Shown here: piece after piece, positions 1-9,495 of the stretch
Layout of the letters: every line of letters starts with the position of its first letter
Position numbering within the stretch: position 1 is the first letter of the stretch
DNA from: Corynebacterium striatum ATCC 6940
GTDB taxonomy: Bacteria > Actinomycetota > Actinomycetes > Mycobacteriales > Mycobacteriaceae
Assembly (NCBI RefSeq): GCF_000159135.1
Contig: NZ_GG667531.1
Location: forward strand, 149,819-213,818
DNA length: 64,000 nucleotides
Direction: 5' to 3'
The notes under the pieces: generated by a model
Databases searched by the model: none
Told to the model about the DNA's origin: nothing
What the model saw: the letters and a program-made list of their open reading frames with translations, nothing else
Position numbers and translations under genes: made by a program

Positions 1-188
1 GCCAGAACTTCTTCGTCGCAGAGAAGTTCACCGGCCTGCCAGGCTCCTACGTCCCGCTGACCGAGACCATCGACGCTTTCGAGCGCATCTGCAACGGCGA
101 GTTCGATCACTACCCAGAGCAGGCCTTCAACGGCCTGGGTGGCTTGGACGACGTCGAGGCTGCGTACAAGAAGCTCACCGAGAAGTAG
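1..188 (+). CDS. atpD: F1 ATP synthase beta subunit, C-terminal fragment
   Basis: This is the 3' end of a gene cut by the window edge; reading in frame from base 3 gives 61 residues and a TAG stop at 186-188. The tail ([10 protein letters not shown] at the start, AAYKKLTEK at the end) is typical of the C-terminal helical domain of the catalytic beta subunit of F-type ATP synthase. It is followed 10 bases later by atpC, the standard order at the end of the atp operon. The nucleotide-binding domain is outside the window. Confidence 0.95.
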   Translation, partial: QNFFVAEKFTGLPGSYVPLTETIDAFERICNGEFDHYPEQAFNGLGGLDDVEAAYKKLTEK

Positions 189-198
189 GGAGTGGCAC

Positions 199-570
199 AT
201 GGCTGACATCACCGCTGAATTGGTATCCGTCGAGCGCATGCTGTGGTCTGGACAGGCCACGCTGGTTACGGCTGAGACCACCGAGGGTGAGATCGGCGTG
301 CTTCCTGGTCACGAGCCATTGGTCGGCCAGCTGGCCGAGAACGGCGTCGTGACCATCCACCCAGTGGACGGCGAGCGCCTCGTCGCCGCTGTCCAGGGTG
401 GCTTCCTCTCCGTGTCCAGGGACAAGATCACTGTCCTCGCCAACTGGGCCACTTGGTCCACCGAAGTTGATGAGGCACAGGCTTCCGAAGACCAGAAGTC
501 TGACGAAGCTCTCGTCCACAACCGCGGTGCAGCCGCACAGCGTGCTGTGCGCCGCGCCAACAAGGGCTAG
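199..570 (+). CDS. atpC: F1 ATP synthase epsilon subunit
   Basis: Encodes a 123-residue epsilon subunit, the central-stalk protein that couples rotation to catalysis and can inhibit ATP hydrolysis. The N-terminal beta-sandwich motif [16 protein letters not shown] is clear, followed by a short helical C-terminal part. I chose ATG 199 because it begins [13 protein letters not shown], the normal family start, and sits close behind the atpD stop with a GGGAGTG ribosome site. A longer upstream frame from 139 overlaps atpD and is not supported. It is the last gene of the atp operon; a strong terminator follows at 605-646. Confidence 0.95.
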   Translation: MADITAELVSVERMLWSGQATLVTAETTEGEIGVLPGHEPLVGQLAENGVVTIHPVDGERLVAAVQGGFLSVSRDKITVLANWATWSTEVDEAQASEDQKSDEALVHNRGAAAQRAVRRANKG

Positions 571-604
571 GAGAGTAACGGGCAGCAAAGCCCTTCCGCT
601 CTCG

Positions 605-646
605 AAGCGCTCCATTTCCTCCACACGAGGAGACGGAGCGCTTTTT
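605..646 (+). terminator. Rho-independent terminator of the atp operon
   Basis: A hairpin with arms AAGCGCTCC (605-613) and GGAGCGCTT (635-643) is followed by a run of T. It lies 35 bases behind atpC and before the separately transcribed DUF2550 gene. Confidence 0.85.
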
Positions 647-748
647 CGATCTCGCCATTCATTAGCTCGATTAGTGGCATTTGGTGCAACTAAAGCGCTA
701 GAATTCATTCATCAGCTACGGTTGCCTAGCAGTAAGGAGCACCTGAAT

Positions 749-1228
749 ATGAATTCATCAGTAATTGGTTTGTTCCTTATTGCGGTGGGGCTCATTGTGC
801 TGGTCTGTTTGTTTCTCGCCGCACGCCGTTTCTTTATGCTGCGTGAGCGCGGGACCTCAGTACTGCTGCGTTCCCTGCCGGCTAAGGATTCCCACACTTG
901 GCGCCATGGTGTGATGCGCTACAACGGCGAGTACGTTGAATATTTCAAGCTGCGCTCCGTTTCACTGCAAGCAGACCTGCGCTTTAATCGCCTCGACGTC
1001 GAACTAATTGGCACGCGCCCATTGGACGATGACGAGGCCGCTTTCATGTCTGAGGGGCAATCAGTGCTGCATTTCACCTTTGGCGGGCAGGAGTATGAGA
1101 TCGCCTCGGATTCGCACGGCATCATGGGGCTTACGGCTTGGATTGAGGCTGCCCCATCGAAGCGTCAGGAGAGGCTGGATTACCGCCAGCTTCGGCAGCG
1201 GGCGACCCGCTTTGCTAAAGAACAGTAG
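749..1228 (+). CDS. DUF2550 membrane-anchored protein
   Basis: A 159-residue protein with one N-terminal transmembrane helix (about residues 5-27, VIGLFLIAVGLIVLVCLFLA) and a cytoplasmic domain rich in beta strands. The RWGV-like segment TWRHGVMRYNGEYVEYFKLRS is characteristic of the actinobacterial DUF2550 family, which is regularly found just behind atpC. Start ATG 749 has an AAGGAG site at 734-739; the longer frame from 398 runs through atpC and the terminator and is rejected. Function is unknown; conserved position suggests an envelope or ATP-synthase-linked role, which is inference only. Confidence 0.85.
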   Translation: MNSSVIGLFLIAVGLIVLVCLFLAARRFFMLRERGTSVLLRSLPAKDSHTWRHGVMRYNGEYVEYFKLRSVSLQADLRFNRLDVELIGTRPLDDDEAAFMSEGQSVLHFTFGGQEYEIASDSHGIMGLTAWIEAAPSKRQERLDYRQLRQRATRFAKEQ

Positions 1229-1249
1229 CCAACCTATAGGGTAGAGGGC

Positions 1250-1942
1250 ATGCGTTTAGTCATCGCCCGTTGCTCAGTAGATTATGTTGGCCGCTTGGAT
1301 GCTCACCTGCCCATGGCGGACCGCCTTGTGCTAGTTAAGGCCGATGGCTCCGTGTCCATTCATGCCGACGACCGCGCCTACAAGCCACTCAACTGGATGA
1401 CCCCACCCTGCACGCTCGAAGAGTCCGCTATCACCGACATTGACGGCGAGGACACCGGCGAGCAACTGTGGCTCGTAGAAAACCCCAAAGGTGAGCAGCT
1501 GCGCATAACAATCGCAGAGATTCATCAGGACATCTCCGTGGAGCTGGGTGAAGACCCCGGCCTGGTCAAAGACGGAGTCGAGGCTCACCTGCAGGAGCTC
1601 CTCGCTGAGCACATCGACACGCTCGGTGAGAATTATTCGCTGGTCCGTCGCGAATATCCCACCGCGATTGGCCCAGTAGACATAATGGCCAAGGACCAAG
1701 ACAACAAGTTCGTGGCCATTGAGGTCAAGCGGCGCGGCGGTATCGACGGCGTCGAACAGCTCACCCGCTACCTTGAGCTGCTCAACCGCGATGAACTTCT
1801 TGCTCCTGTGCAGGGCGTGTTCGCGGCCCAAGAGATTAAGCCGCAGGCGCGCACACTCGCCGAAGACCGCGGTATCCGCTGTGTCATCCTGGACTACCAG
1901 GACCTCCGCGGGATTGAATCGAACGAACTGCGGTTGTTCTAG
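1250..1942 (+). CDS. nucS: Mismatch-specific endonuclease NucS/EndoMS
   Basis: A 230-residue protein matching NucS, the endonuclease that gives actinobacteria without MutS/MutL their mismatch repair by making double-strand cuts at mismatches. The N-terminal DNA-binding/dimerisation half starts [16 protein letters not shown]; the C-terminal RecB-like nuclease domain shows the catalytic set D144 (GPVDIMAKD), E158 and K160 (AIEVKRR). Full length for the family. It overlaps the next GTG-started gene by one base (TAGTG), so the two are probably cotranscribed. The neighbourhood with DUF2550 upstream is the usual actinobacterial one. Confidence 0.93.
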   Translation: MRLVIARCSVDYVGRLDAHLPMADRLVLVKADGSVSIHADDRAYKPLNWMTPPCTLEESAITDIDGEDTGEQLWLVENPKGEQLRITIAEIHQDISVELGEDPGLVKDGVEAHLQELLAEHIDTLGENYSLVRREYPTAIGPVDIMAKDQDNKFVAIEVKRRGGIDGVEQLTRYLELLNRDELLAPVQGVFAAQEIKPQARTLAEDRGIRCVILDYQDLRGIESNELRLF

Positions 1943-2226
1943 TGCCACGTCGCAACCGCCGTAATCGCCCTGAACTGCGTCCTCTTCCTAAGGACGGATC
2001 CACCTTCTTCGGTTCCCAGACAGTCGAGGGCCCTAAACGGACCCACGGCGAACCTTTCATTATGCGCCACATTGGCAGCGCCGCCGCCACGAAGTTTTAT
2101 ATCTGTCCGGGATGTAATCAAAACATCCCGCCACGCGTGGCTCATATCGTGGCCTGGCCTCGCGATACCGGTGGTAGGGAAGAGGACCGTAGGCACTGGC
2201 ACCGGCACTGTTGGGAGCGTAGGTAG
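1942..2226 (+). CDS. Small conserved zinc-ribbon-like protein
   Basis: A 94-residue basic protein that starts with GTG overlapping the nucS stop. The N-terminal part is Arg/Pro-rich (PRRNRRNRPELRPLP); the C-terminal half carries CPGCNQNIPP followed by His and Cys residues (HIVAW, HWHRHCW), which looks like an HNH/zinc-ribbon-type metal site. Homologues next to nucS are conserved hypothetical proteins in Corynebacterium. Its tight coupling to nucS makes a nucleic-acid role plausible, but no function is shown. Confidence 0.7.
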   Translation: MPRRNRRNRPELRPLPKDGSTFFGSQTVEGPKRTHGEPFIMRHIGSAAATKFYICPGCNQNIPPRVAHIVAWPRDTGGREEDRRHWHRHCWERR

Positions 2227-2236
2227 GATAGCGGGC

Positions 2237-2545
2237 ATGATTGTTGCATTTTCTGTAGCGCCAACCGTCGTTGGCGATGAAACCGCAGAGATGTCCGCGG
2301 CCGTAGCCGAGGCAGTGCGCGTCGTTCGCGCTTCTGGGCTCCCCAATGAAACAAATGCCATGTTCACCCTCGTGGAGGGAGAATGGGACCAGGTCTTCGC
2401 GGTCATCAAAGAGGCAACCGACGCCGTGCGCCAGGTTTCTCCCCGTACTTCCTTGGTCATCAAGGCCGATATCCGCGAAGGCGTGACCGGGCAACTCACA
2501 CAAAAAGTAGACTCTGTTAATCGTCGTCTGGAGGAAAAGAAGTGA
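2237..2545 (+). CDS. MTH1187-family thiamine-binding protein
   Basis: A 102-residue alpha/beta protein of the MTH1187/YkoF-like family (DUF77), recognised by the start MIVAFSVAPTVVGDETAEMSAAVAEAVRVVRASG and the segment IKEATDAVRQVSPRTSLVIKADIR. Members bind thiamine or small ligands; the physiological role is unsettled. ATG 2237 lies 11 bases behind the preceding stop. Its TGA stop overlaps the GTG start of the next gene by four bases, showing translational coupling. Confidence 0.8.
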   Translation: MIVAFSVAPTVVGDETAEMSAAVAEAVRVVRASGLPNETNAMFTLVEGEWDQVFAVIKEATDAVRQVSPRTSLVIKADIREGVTGQLTQKVDSVNRRLEEKK

Positions 2546-3432
2546 CCGGACCTTACGTAGGCGGTGCCCTCGACCTGGGCGCCTTGAAGCAGAAGGCAGA
2601 AGCGCCTAACGATGCCCCCGCAGGCATCGCGGCTTTCTTCGAGGTCACCGAGGAGAACTTCGAAGCAGACTTAATCCGCCGCTCCGCTGAGGTGCCTGTC
2701 ATTGCACTCATCGGTTCCCCGCGCTCACCTGCTTCCGAGCAGCTCAAAGCTGATCTCAAGTCCCTGGCGGAGGCCGGTAACTTAAGCTTCATCGTCGGCT
2801 ACATCAACGCCGACGTGGTGCCCCAGGTGGCTCAGGTCTTCGGTATCCAGAACCTGCCGACCACCGTTGCCATCGCTGCGGGCCAGCCCGTCACCAACTT
2901 CGAGGGAGCCCAGCCCAAGGATGCCCTTGAGCAGTGGACTGGGACCCTCGTTGAGAAACTCGGTCCGCAGCTGCGCGGCTTAAGCGGTGGGGAAGCACAA
3001 GAGGAATCTGAGGCGCCGGATTCCCGCCTGCACGTCGCTGAGGAAGCCTTGAATCGCGGCGACTTCGACGCCGCTATCGCCCAGTATGACGAAATCCTGG
3101 CTTCTGAACCCGACAACGTGGAGATCAAACAGGCGCGCAACACCACGGTGCTGCTCAAGCGCCTCGACCCTGCCAATCGCAGTGAGGATCCAGTGGCGGC
3201 AGCGGACGCGGAACCGCAGGACGTCGCCAAGCAGCTCGATGCAGCCGACGCCGAGGTAGTCGCCGGCACTCCCGAAAAGGCGTTTGACCGCCTGATTGAG
3301 GGTATGAAACGTACCGCGGGTGACGAGAAGCAAACACTCAAGGACCGTCTGCTGGAGCTGTTTGGACTCTTCGAGTCTTCGGACCCGCGTGTACTTAAGG
3401 CGCGCACCCAACTCGCCAGCGCCCTGTACTAG
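2542..3432 (+). CDS. CnoX/YbbN-like thioredoxin-TPR co-chaperone
   Basis: A 296-residue protein with an N-terminal thioredoxin fold (about residues 30-145) and a C-terminal tetratricopeptide-like part (LHVAEEALNRGDFDAAIAQYDEILASEPDNVEIKQAR and a second unit near residues 230-290). This layout is that of YbbN/CnoX, a holdase that protects clients under oxidative stress and hands them to chaperones. At the position of the active-site CxxC the sequence reads SPRS (residues 59-62), so it cannot act as a classical dithiol oxidoreductase. The GTG start overlaps the previous gene. Confidence 0.85.
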   Translation: MTGPYVGGALDLGALKQKAEAPNDAPAGIAAFFEVTEENFEADLIRRSAEVPVIALIGSPRSPASEQLKADLKSLAEAGNLSFIVGYINADVVPQVAQVFGIQNLPTTVAIAAGQPVTNFEGAQPKDALEQWTGTLVEKLGPQLRGLSGGEAQEESEAPDSRLHVAEEALNRGDFDAAIAQYDEILASEPDNVEIKQARNTTVLLKRLDPANRSEDPVAAADAEPQDVAKQLDAADAEVVAGTPEKAFDRLIEGMKRTAGDEKQTLKDRLLELFGLFESSDPRVLKARTQLASALY

Positions 3433-3521
3433 GCAGGGGCAAGGGGTAGACAGCGCTCCTGCTTACCCCCATTCTGAAAAGTCCGATTCTCCCATTTTTC
3501 TGGACTTGGGGGACTGGCTAT

Positions 3522-3551
3522 TAACCCCGGCTATGGCCCGGGGTTATTTTT
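3522..3551 (+). terminator. Rho-independent terminator after the nucS-cnoX run
   Basis: Arms TAACCCCGG (3522-3530) and CCGGGGTTA (3538-3546) are followed by TTTTT. It separates the upstream run from the symporter gene. Confidence 0.85.
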
Positions 3552-3707
3552 CGTATACCCCCAGCGCAGGGCCAATTTCTAGATCCCAATAGGCGCGGTT
3601 TAATATCGCCTACATTAAGAATGCTGAGTGAGCCGTAGCACTTTGTTGGGCAAAGTTGTCGAGCAACTCTCAGTGCAGGTTTCTAGTTCCCCCTGAAGGG
3701 AGTGTCC

Positions 3708-5147
3708 ATGTCCACCCTCTCACCACAAGGTCCAAAGATTGCGGAGTCCAAGGCTCCGAAGAAGGACCGCACCCACTGGCTCTACATCGCGGTTATCATT
3801 GCCGTTCTCGGAGGTATTGCCTTCGGCCTGATCGCGCCTGATTCTGCGTCGAACATGAAGATCGTCGGCACGATGTTTGTCAGCCTCGTCAAGATGATCA
3901 TCGCTCCGGTCATTTTCTGCACCATTGTCCTTGGCATTGGATCCGTTCGCGCTGCTGCCTCGGTGGGCAAGGCCGGCGGCATTGCCCTCATCTACTTCAT
4001 CACGATGTCTACGTTTGCTCTCGCAATCGGCCTCATCGTTGGCAACTTCATCGAGCCAGGCGCAGGCCTAAACATCCAGGCCACCGCGGGCGAAGCTGAC
4101 AAGTACGTCAAGCAGGCTGAGGAAGGCGCTCACGGCCTTTCCGGTTTCGTGCAGTCCATCATTCCAGACACTCTGTTCTCGGCATTCACCTCCGGTTCTG
4201 TCCTCCAGGTTCTCTTTGTTGCTCTGCTCTTCGGCTTCGCCGTTCAGTCCATGGGCAAGTCCGGTGAGCCGATCCTGGCTTTTGTGGCCAACCTGCAGAA
4301 GGTCACCTTCAAGATCTTGACCATGATCCTCTGGGTTGCCCCGATTGGTGCATTCGGCGCTATCGCTGGCGTCGTCGGCGCCACGGGCTTCGAGGCAGTC
4401 AAGTCTCTGGCAGTGCTCATGCTGGCCTTCTATATCACCTGCTTCCTCTTCGTTTTCGGTGTTCTCGGCCTAATTGCCCGCCTGCTCGGTGGCATCAGCA
4501 TGTGGAAGCTGTGTAAGTACCTGGGGCGTGAGTTCCTTCTCATCGTCGCGACCTCGTCCTCTGAGTCTGCTCTGCCGAACCTCATGCGCAAGATGGAGCA
4601 CCTGGGCGTCGCCAAGCCAACCGTGGGCATCGTCGTTCCGACGGGCTACTCCTTCAACCTGGACGGCACCGCTATCTACCTGACCATGGCGTCCATCTTC
4701 ATCTCTGACGCCATGAATATGCCAATGCAGCTCGGTGAGCAGATCGGTCTGCTGGTCTTCATGATCATCGCTTCCAAGGGTGCCGCGGGCGTCTCCGGTG
4801 CTGGCCTGGCTACGCTGGCTGCGGGTCTGCAGTCCCACCGCCCTGAGCTTCTCGACGGCGTGGGTGTCATCGTTGGTATCGACCGCTTCATGTCTGAGGC
4901 TCGTGCGCTGACCAACTTTGCGGGCAACGCTCTCGCCACCATTCTTGTTGGCCGCTGGACCAACTCCATCGATATGCCACGCGTGCGCGAGGTGCTCAAT
5001 GGCAATCTTCCTTACGTGGAAACCGCGGACGACGCTGATGTTGACCTCTCCAACCCAACCGTGGAGAATCCGGCAACCGCGCATCTGCAGCCAACTCCGC
5101 AGCTCGATATCGACAACTACCAGAAGGGCTCTGGCGCGCTCCAGTAG
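3708..5147 (+). CDS. DAACS-family dicarboxylate/amino acid:cation symporter
   Basis: A 479-residue polytopic membrane protein of the GltP/DctA (DAACS) family, which imports C4-dicarboxylates or acidic amino acids with Na+ or H+. The serine-rich re-entrant loop (ATSSSESALP, about residue 284) and the substrate/cation motif GYSFNLDGTAIYLTMA (about residue 312) are both intact. I chose ATG 3708 because GAAGGG at 3695-3700 is well spaced for it, whereas the GTG at 3702 is too close. The C-terminal 45 residues are an acidic, Pro-containing tail. It is flanked by terminators and is a single-gene unit. Substrate cannot be decided from sequence. Confidence 0.9.
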   Translation: MSTLSPQGPKIAESKAPKKDRTHWLYIAVIIAVLGGIAFGLIAPDSASNMKIVGTMFVSLVKMIIAPVIFCTIVLGIGSVRAAASVGKAGGIALIYFITMSTFALAIGLIVGNFIEPGAGLNIQATAGEADKYVKQAEEGAHGLSGFVQSIIPDTLFSAFTSGSVLQVLFVALLFGFAVQSMGKSGEPILAFVANLQKVTFKILTMILWVAPIGAFGAIAGVVGATGFEAVKSLAVLMLAFYITCFLFVFGVLGLIARLLGGISMWKLCKYLGREFLLIVATSSSESALPNLMRKMEHLGVAKPTVGIVVPTGYSFNLDGTAIYLTMASIFISDAMNMPMQLGEQIGLLVFMIIASKGAAGVSGAGLATLAAGLQSHRPELLDGVGVIVGIDRFMSEARALTNFAGNALATILVGRWTNSIDMPRVREVLNGNLPYVETADDADVDLSNPTVENPATAHLQPTPQLDIDNYQKGSGALQ

Positions 5148-5169
5148 TGCGAACACTTAAGCTTCAATA

Positions 5170-5199
5170 AATGACCGGAATATTTCCGGTCATTTTTGC
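5170..5199 (+). terminator. Rho-independent terminator of the DAACS symporter gene
   Basis: An 11-base perfect stem, AATGACCGGAA (5170-5180) with TTCCGGTCATT (5184-5194), followed by TTT. Confidence 0.88.
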
Positions 5200-5267
5200 T
5201 TTAAAAGTGATCTGCCGTGCTAGTTTTTCTCCAAGTGTTCTATCTCATATTCCACTGGAGGAAATAT

Positions 5268-6845
5268 ATGCGAAAGCTTTATGGCGTTTTGGCTGCCGGC
5301 GCCCTCGCCTTTGGTCTTGTTGCCTGCGGCAGCGATGCAGGCGATGCGGCTAGCGACGCCAACTATGTCACCGTGCTCGGCACCGAGCCGCAGCAGGGAC
5401 TCATTCCGGCCATGACCAACGAGAACGGCGGCGGCCGCGTGGTCGATATGCTTTACTCCGGCCTCATCTACTACGACGCAGAGGGCAAAGTCCACAACGA
5501 GATGGCCGAGTCCATCGAGCAAGAAGGGGATAAGACCTACAAGGTCACCCTCAAGCCGGACCTGAAGTTCTCCGACGGATCCCCGGTTACTTCCGCAACC
5601 TTCGTAGACACCTGGAATTATGCCGTGGCCAACGAGCAACTCAACGAGAGCTTCTTTTCTTCCATTAAGGGCTATGAGCCAGGCGTCAAGGAGATGGAAG
5701 GGCTCAAGGTCATCGACGATCGCACCTTCACCATCGAACTGACACAGCCGGAGTCCGACTTCCCGACTCGCCTGGGGTACAACGCCTACTTCCCGCTTCC
5801 TAAGGCCGGGCTTGACGACCCAGAAGGCTTCGGCGAGAACCCCGTCTCTAATGGCCCATACAAGTTTGTCTCGTGGAAACACAACCAGAGCCTCATCATC
5901 GAGCCGAACCCGGAGTACGGCGGCGAGCGCACCCCGCAGAACGAAGGTATCCAATACACCTTCTACAACGACACCGATGCGGCGTACATGGACCTGTTGG
6001 CCAACAACCTGGACGTCCTCGAGGCGATTCCTTCCTCGGCCTTCGGCAACTACGAGGCTGACCTAGCTGAGCGCAGCGAGACCAAGCCAGCGGCGACCTA
6101 CCTCGAGATGTCCATCAATGAAGAGACCCCGCACTTCAAGGGTGAAGAGGGTGTTCTGCGCCGCCAGGCTATCTCCATGTCCATCAACCGTGCCGAAATC
6201 GCCGAGTCCATCTTCAAGGGCACTCGCACCCCGGCCCGCGACTTCACCTCGCCGGTCTTGGACGGCTACGACGACGATTTGCCGGGTTCCTCCAACCTTG
6301 ACTACAACCCAGAAAAGGCGAAGCAGCTGTGGAAGAAGGCCGACGAGAAGTACGGCAAGTTTGAAGGTCAGTTCCCGATCAACTACAACACCGACGGCGA
6401 CAATAAGGATTGGGCCGACGCCGTAGCGAACAACATCAGCAACACCTTAGGCATCGAGTCCGTGGGAAGCCCGTTCCCCGACTTCAAGTCCTTCCGCGAC
6501 GCTTATCGCAAGGAGCGCATGGACGGCGCCTACCGCACTGCGTGGCTGGCCGACTACCCATCCATGGGCAACTTCCTCGGCCCGAACTTCACTAGCGACG
6601 TCGCCTCCAACGACGCTAAGTACTCCAACCCAGATTTCGACGAGCTCATCGTGAAGGCCAACGGCGCCAAGAGCTCTGAAGAGGCTGCCAAGCTCTACAA
6701 CCAGGCCCAGGAGCTGCTGCTGCGCGACCTGCCTGCCATCCCGCTGTTCTACCCGAATGTTGTTGGTGGCTGGTCGCAGAACGTCGATAACGTCGAGTTT
6801 AGCTGGAAGTCCCTGCCGGTCTACTACGCCATTACTAAGAAGTAG
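5268..6845 (+). CDS. Peptide ABC transporter substrate-binding lipoprotein
   Basis: A 525-residue extracytoplasmic binding protein of the OppA/DppA family (SBP family 5). It starts with a lipoprotein signal peptide whose lipobox LVAC places the lipidated Cys at residue 20. The mature part has family landmarks such as GSPVTSATFVDTWNYA, NPVSNGPYKFVSW and a C-terminal LLLRDLPAIPLFY. ATG 5268 has GGAGG at 5257-5261; the longer frame from 5217 would put the signal peptide inside. No permease or ATPase genes are adjacent, so it must work with a transporter encoded elsewhere. Confidence 0.9.
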   Translation: MRKLYGVLAAGALAFGLVACGSDAGDAASDANYVTVLGTEPQQGLIPAMTNENGGGRVVDMLYSGLIYYDAEGKVHNEMAESIEQEGDKTYKVTLKPDLKFSDGSPVTSATFVDTWNYAVANEQLNESFFSSIKGYEPGVKEMEGLKVIDDRTFTIELTQPESDFPTRLGYNAYFPLPKAGLDDPEGFGENPVSNGPYKFVSWKHNQSLIIEPNPEYGGERTPQNEGIQYTFYNDTDAAYMDLLANNLDVLEAIPSSAFGNYEADLAERSETKPAATYLEMSINEETPHFKGEEGVLRRQAISMSINRAEIAESIFKGTRTPARDFTSPVLDGYDDDLPGSSNLDYNPEKAKQLWKKADEKYGKFEGQFPINYNTDGDNKDWADAVANNISNTLGIESVGSPFPDFKSFRDAYRKERMDGAYRTAWLADYPSMGNFLGPNFTSDVASNDAKYSNPDFDELIVKANGAKSSEEAAKLYNQAQELLLRDLPAIPLFYPNVVGGWSQNVDNVEFSWKSLPVYYAITKK

Positions 6846-6892
6846 CGCTACAACTCATCGCGAGGCATAAAACACGGATAAAGTACGGAGTC

Positions 6893-7297
6893 ATGACCTC
6901 CGTACTTTTTCTTTGCAACAGCAACCGCGGCAAGTCCCAGATGGCTGCCGCTCTGGCCAAGCAGCACGCGCCCGAGTGGGACGTGTATTCCGCAGGCGTC
7001 CAGGTGTCAGAGCCAGGCATTGCCGGCGACATTAACCACGAGGCAGCGGAATCGCTTGCCGCGGTCGGTGCCGACATGGCGCAGGGCACTCCGAAGCCTG
7101 TGGACCCTGAGCTCGCCTCACAGGTCGAGCACGTCATCGTGGTAGGTGGCGCAGACTACGACGGTCCCGCTGAGCGCTGGGATATCGAAGACCCGTCCCT
7201 GCGCGGCGTCGAGGGCACCCAGCGCATGAACGAGCTGCGCGACGACATCGACTCCCGCGTGCAGGAACTCATCGCGAGAGTCAACAAGCAGGCTTAA
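6893..7297 (+). CDS. ArsC1-type arsenate-mycothiol transferase / LMW-phosphatase family
   Basis: A 134-residue low-molecular-weight phosphatase fold protein. The P-loop reads CNSNRGKSQMA with the catalytic Cys at residue 8; the GKSQMAAAL form is the one seen in corynebacterial ArsC1/ArsC2, which condense arsenate with mycothiol. DPELASQVEHVIVVGG and the C-terminal RVQELIARV also fit. No arsenite efflux or arsR gene is adjacent, so an arsenic role is inferred from family only; a phosphatase role is possible. The gene ends 27 bases from the convergent glgB. Confidence 0.8.
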   Translation: MTSVLFLCNSNRGKSQMAAALAKQHAPEWDVYSAGVQVSEPGIAGDINHEAAESLAAVGADMAQGTPKPVDPELASQVEHVIVVGGADYDGPAERWDIEDPSLRGVEGTQRMNELRDDIDSRVQELIARVNKQA

Positions 7298-7323
7298 CGC
7301 GGGCCTGCCTCGGGGAGGGGAGC

Positions 7324-9444
7324 TTAGCCCCTGAACAGGTACCACTGCACGGAGTTCGACGGCAAGTGGAGCTCCGTGTAGTTGCCCTGCGAGTGAATCC
7401 AGCGCGGCAGATCGTTGCCTGCTCCTTGGTAGACGGCGTCGTCAGTGTTGAGGATCATCTCCCACGCGCCGTCGCGCGGCAGCCACAGGTTATAGTTGGG
7501 CACCGAGCTGCCTGAGAAGTTGCACACCGCCAACAGCGCGGAGCCATCCGTGCCGTAGCGGACGTAGCCCAACATGTTGTTGTTCGAGTCGTCAGACTTG
7601 ACCCATTGGAACCCTTCAGGTGCAAAGTCCTGCGACCACAGCGCCGGGGTGTCCTTGTACACCGCATTGATATCGCGCACCAAGCGCTTGATGCCGTGGT
7701 GCCACTCGTTGCCCCAGCCCTCCAGGTTGGACCAGTCAACCGAGTTGGACTCGTTCCACTCCGTGGTTTGGCCGAACTCCTGGCCCATGAAAAGCAAGTT
7801 CTTGCCAGGGTGGGAGAACATGTAGCCATAGAGCGCGCGCAGGCCGGCGGCCTTGTTCCAGTCATCGCCCGGCATGCGGGTCCAGAGCGAGCCCTTGCCG
7901 TGGACAACTTCGTCGTGGCTAAACGGCAGCACGTATCGCTCCGAGTAGGCGTAAATCATGGAGAAGGTCAGCTCACCATGGTGGTACTGGCGGTGGATGG
8001 GCTCGTGCTTGAAGTACTCCAAGGTGTCATTCATCCAACCCATGTTCCACTTCAGGGAGAAGCCCAGACCGCCCTGATCCGTCGGTGCAGTAACGCCTGG
8101 CCAGGAGGTGGACTCCTCAGCGATGGTCAAGACACCAGGATGGACGCGATTCAGCGTGGCGTTGGTCTCCTGCAGGAACTGGACCGCCTCCAGGTACTCG
8201 CGGCCACCGTACTGGTTGGGAAGCCACTCGTCGCGGGAGTAGTCCAGGTAGAGCATAGAAGCCACCGCGTCGACGCGCAGGCCGTCAATGTGGAACTCCT
8301 CTGCCCAGTACAAAGCGTTGGCCACTAGGAAGTTGCGTACCTCGTTGCGGCCAAAGTCGAAGACGTAGGTGCCCCAGTCGGACTGCTCGCCGCGGCGCGG
8401 GTCCGGGTGCTCGTAGAGAGCCTGGCCATCGAAACGTCCCAGGGCGAAGTCATCCTTAGGGAAGTGCGCCGGGACCCAGTCGACGATGACGCCGATGCCG
8501 GCGCCGTGGAGGGCGTCGACAAGCGCGCGCAAGTCGTCCGGAGTACCCCAACGCGCGGAAGGGGAATAGTAGCCCGACACCTGGTAGCCCCAAGAACCGC
8601 CGAATGGGTGCTCGGCAACAGGGAGCAGCTCGACATGAGTGAAGCCATGCTCCTGCAGGTACGGGATGAGCTCTTCGCGCAGGGAGTTGTAATTGGAACC
8701 AATCTTCCAGGAACCCACGTGCAGCTCATAGACGCTCATTGGCACGTTAAGGTCACCAGTGCGCTGCTCTAACCACGCAGCATCGTTCCACTCGTAGCGA
8801 TTAGCGGAGACCACCGAGGCAGTCTCCGGCGGGGCAATAGTGCGCTTGGCTAGCGGGTCCGCCTTATCGATACGGCGGCCGTCCCTGGTCTGGATGGCGA
8901 ACTTGTAGTGCTCGCCCTCGCTAATGCCTGGGATGAAGACCTCCCAAACACCAGTTGAACCCAAGCTGCGCATCGGGTACTGGGTGGGATTCCAACCACA
9001 GAAGTCGCCTATTACCGCAACGCCTTCAGCGTTCGGCGCCCACACGGCAAAGGCCACGCCGTCGACGGTGCCCAGGTCCGTGTCGTAGCTCTTCAGGTTC
9101 GCGCCCAACACATCCCACAGGCGCTCGTGGCGGCCCTCGGAAATCAGGTGCAGGTCCAGCGTGCCCAAGGTGGGCAGGAAGTGATAGCCGTCGGCGACGT
9201 CGACAGGCGTCTGTCCCGGGTAGGTAACGCGCAGGCGGTAGTCCTGTTCCTGAGGCAGGGTTTCTTCCCACAAGTCGTGGCCCACCGGGGACATGTCTAC
9301 AGCGCCAGCCGCGGTAACCAACTGGACTGCCTCAGCGCCAGGGCGGCGGGTGCGGACGAGACCTTCATGCCAGCCATAAAAGGCATGCGGCGCGTGGTGA
9401 CGGCAATTATTAAGGCGGGAAAGGTCTGGTTCCGGAATGGTCAT
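7324..9444 (-). CDS. glgB: 1,4-alpha-glucan branching enzyme
   Basis: A 706-residue GH13 enzyme that makes alpha-1,6 branches in glycogen. An N-terminal CBM48 domain ([22 protein letters not shown]) precedes the barrel, with nucleophile region [12 protein letters not shown] (about residue 390), acid/base region [13 protein letters not shown] (about 441) and [11 protein letters not shown] (about 511). Length and order match corynebacterial GlgB. It lies 51 bases behind glgE on the same strand, so the two form a glgE-glgB unit: GlgE extends chains from maltose-1-phosphate and GlgB branches them. Confidence 0.96.
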   Translation of the reverse strand: MTIPEPDLSRLNNCRHHAPHAFYGWHEGLVRTRRPGAEAVQLVTAAGAVDMSPVGHDLWEETLPQEQDYRLRVTYPGQTPVDVADGYHFLPTLGTLDLHLISEGRHERLWDVLGANLKSYDTDLGTVDGVAFAVWAPNAEGVAVIGDFCGWNPTQYPMRSLGSTGVWEVFIPGISEGEHYKFAIQTRDGRRIDKADPLAKRTIAPPETASVVSANRYEWNDAAWLEQRTGDLNVPMSVYELHVGSWKIGSNYNSLREELIPYLQEHGFTHVELLPVAEHPFGGSWGYQVSGYYSPSARWGTPDDLRALVDALHGAGIGVIVDWVPAHFPKDDFALGRFDGQALYEHPDPRRGEQSDWGTYVFDFGRNEVRNFLVANALYWAEEFHIDGLRVDAVASMLYLDYSRDEWLPNQYGGREYLEAVQFLQETNATLNRVHPGVLTIAEESTSWPGVTAPTDQGGLGFSLKWNMGWMNDTLEYFKHEPIHRQYHHGELTFSMIYAYSERYVLPFSHDEVVHGKGSLWTRMPGDDWNKAAGLRALYGYMFSHPGKNLLFMGQEFGQTTEWNESNSVDWSNLEGWGNEWHHGIKRLVRDINAVYKDTPALWSQDFAPEGFQWVKSDDSNNNMLGYVRYGTDGSALLAVCNFSGSSVPNYNLWLPRDGAWEMILNTDDAVYQGAGNDLPRWIHSQGNYTELHLPSNSVQWYLFRG

Positions 9445-9495
9445 GTGTCCAAGTTACCTAACTGTGTGCGGGTGCGGGGCTGGTTATGAAAGGCG

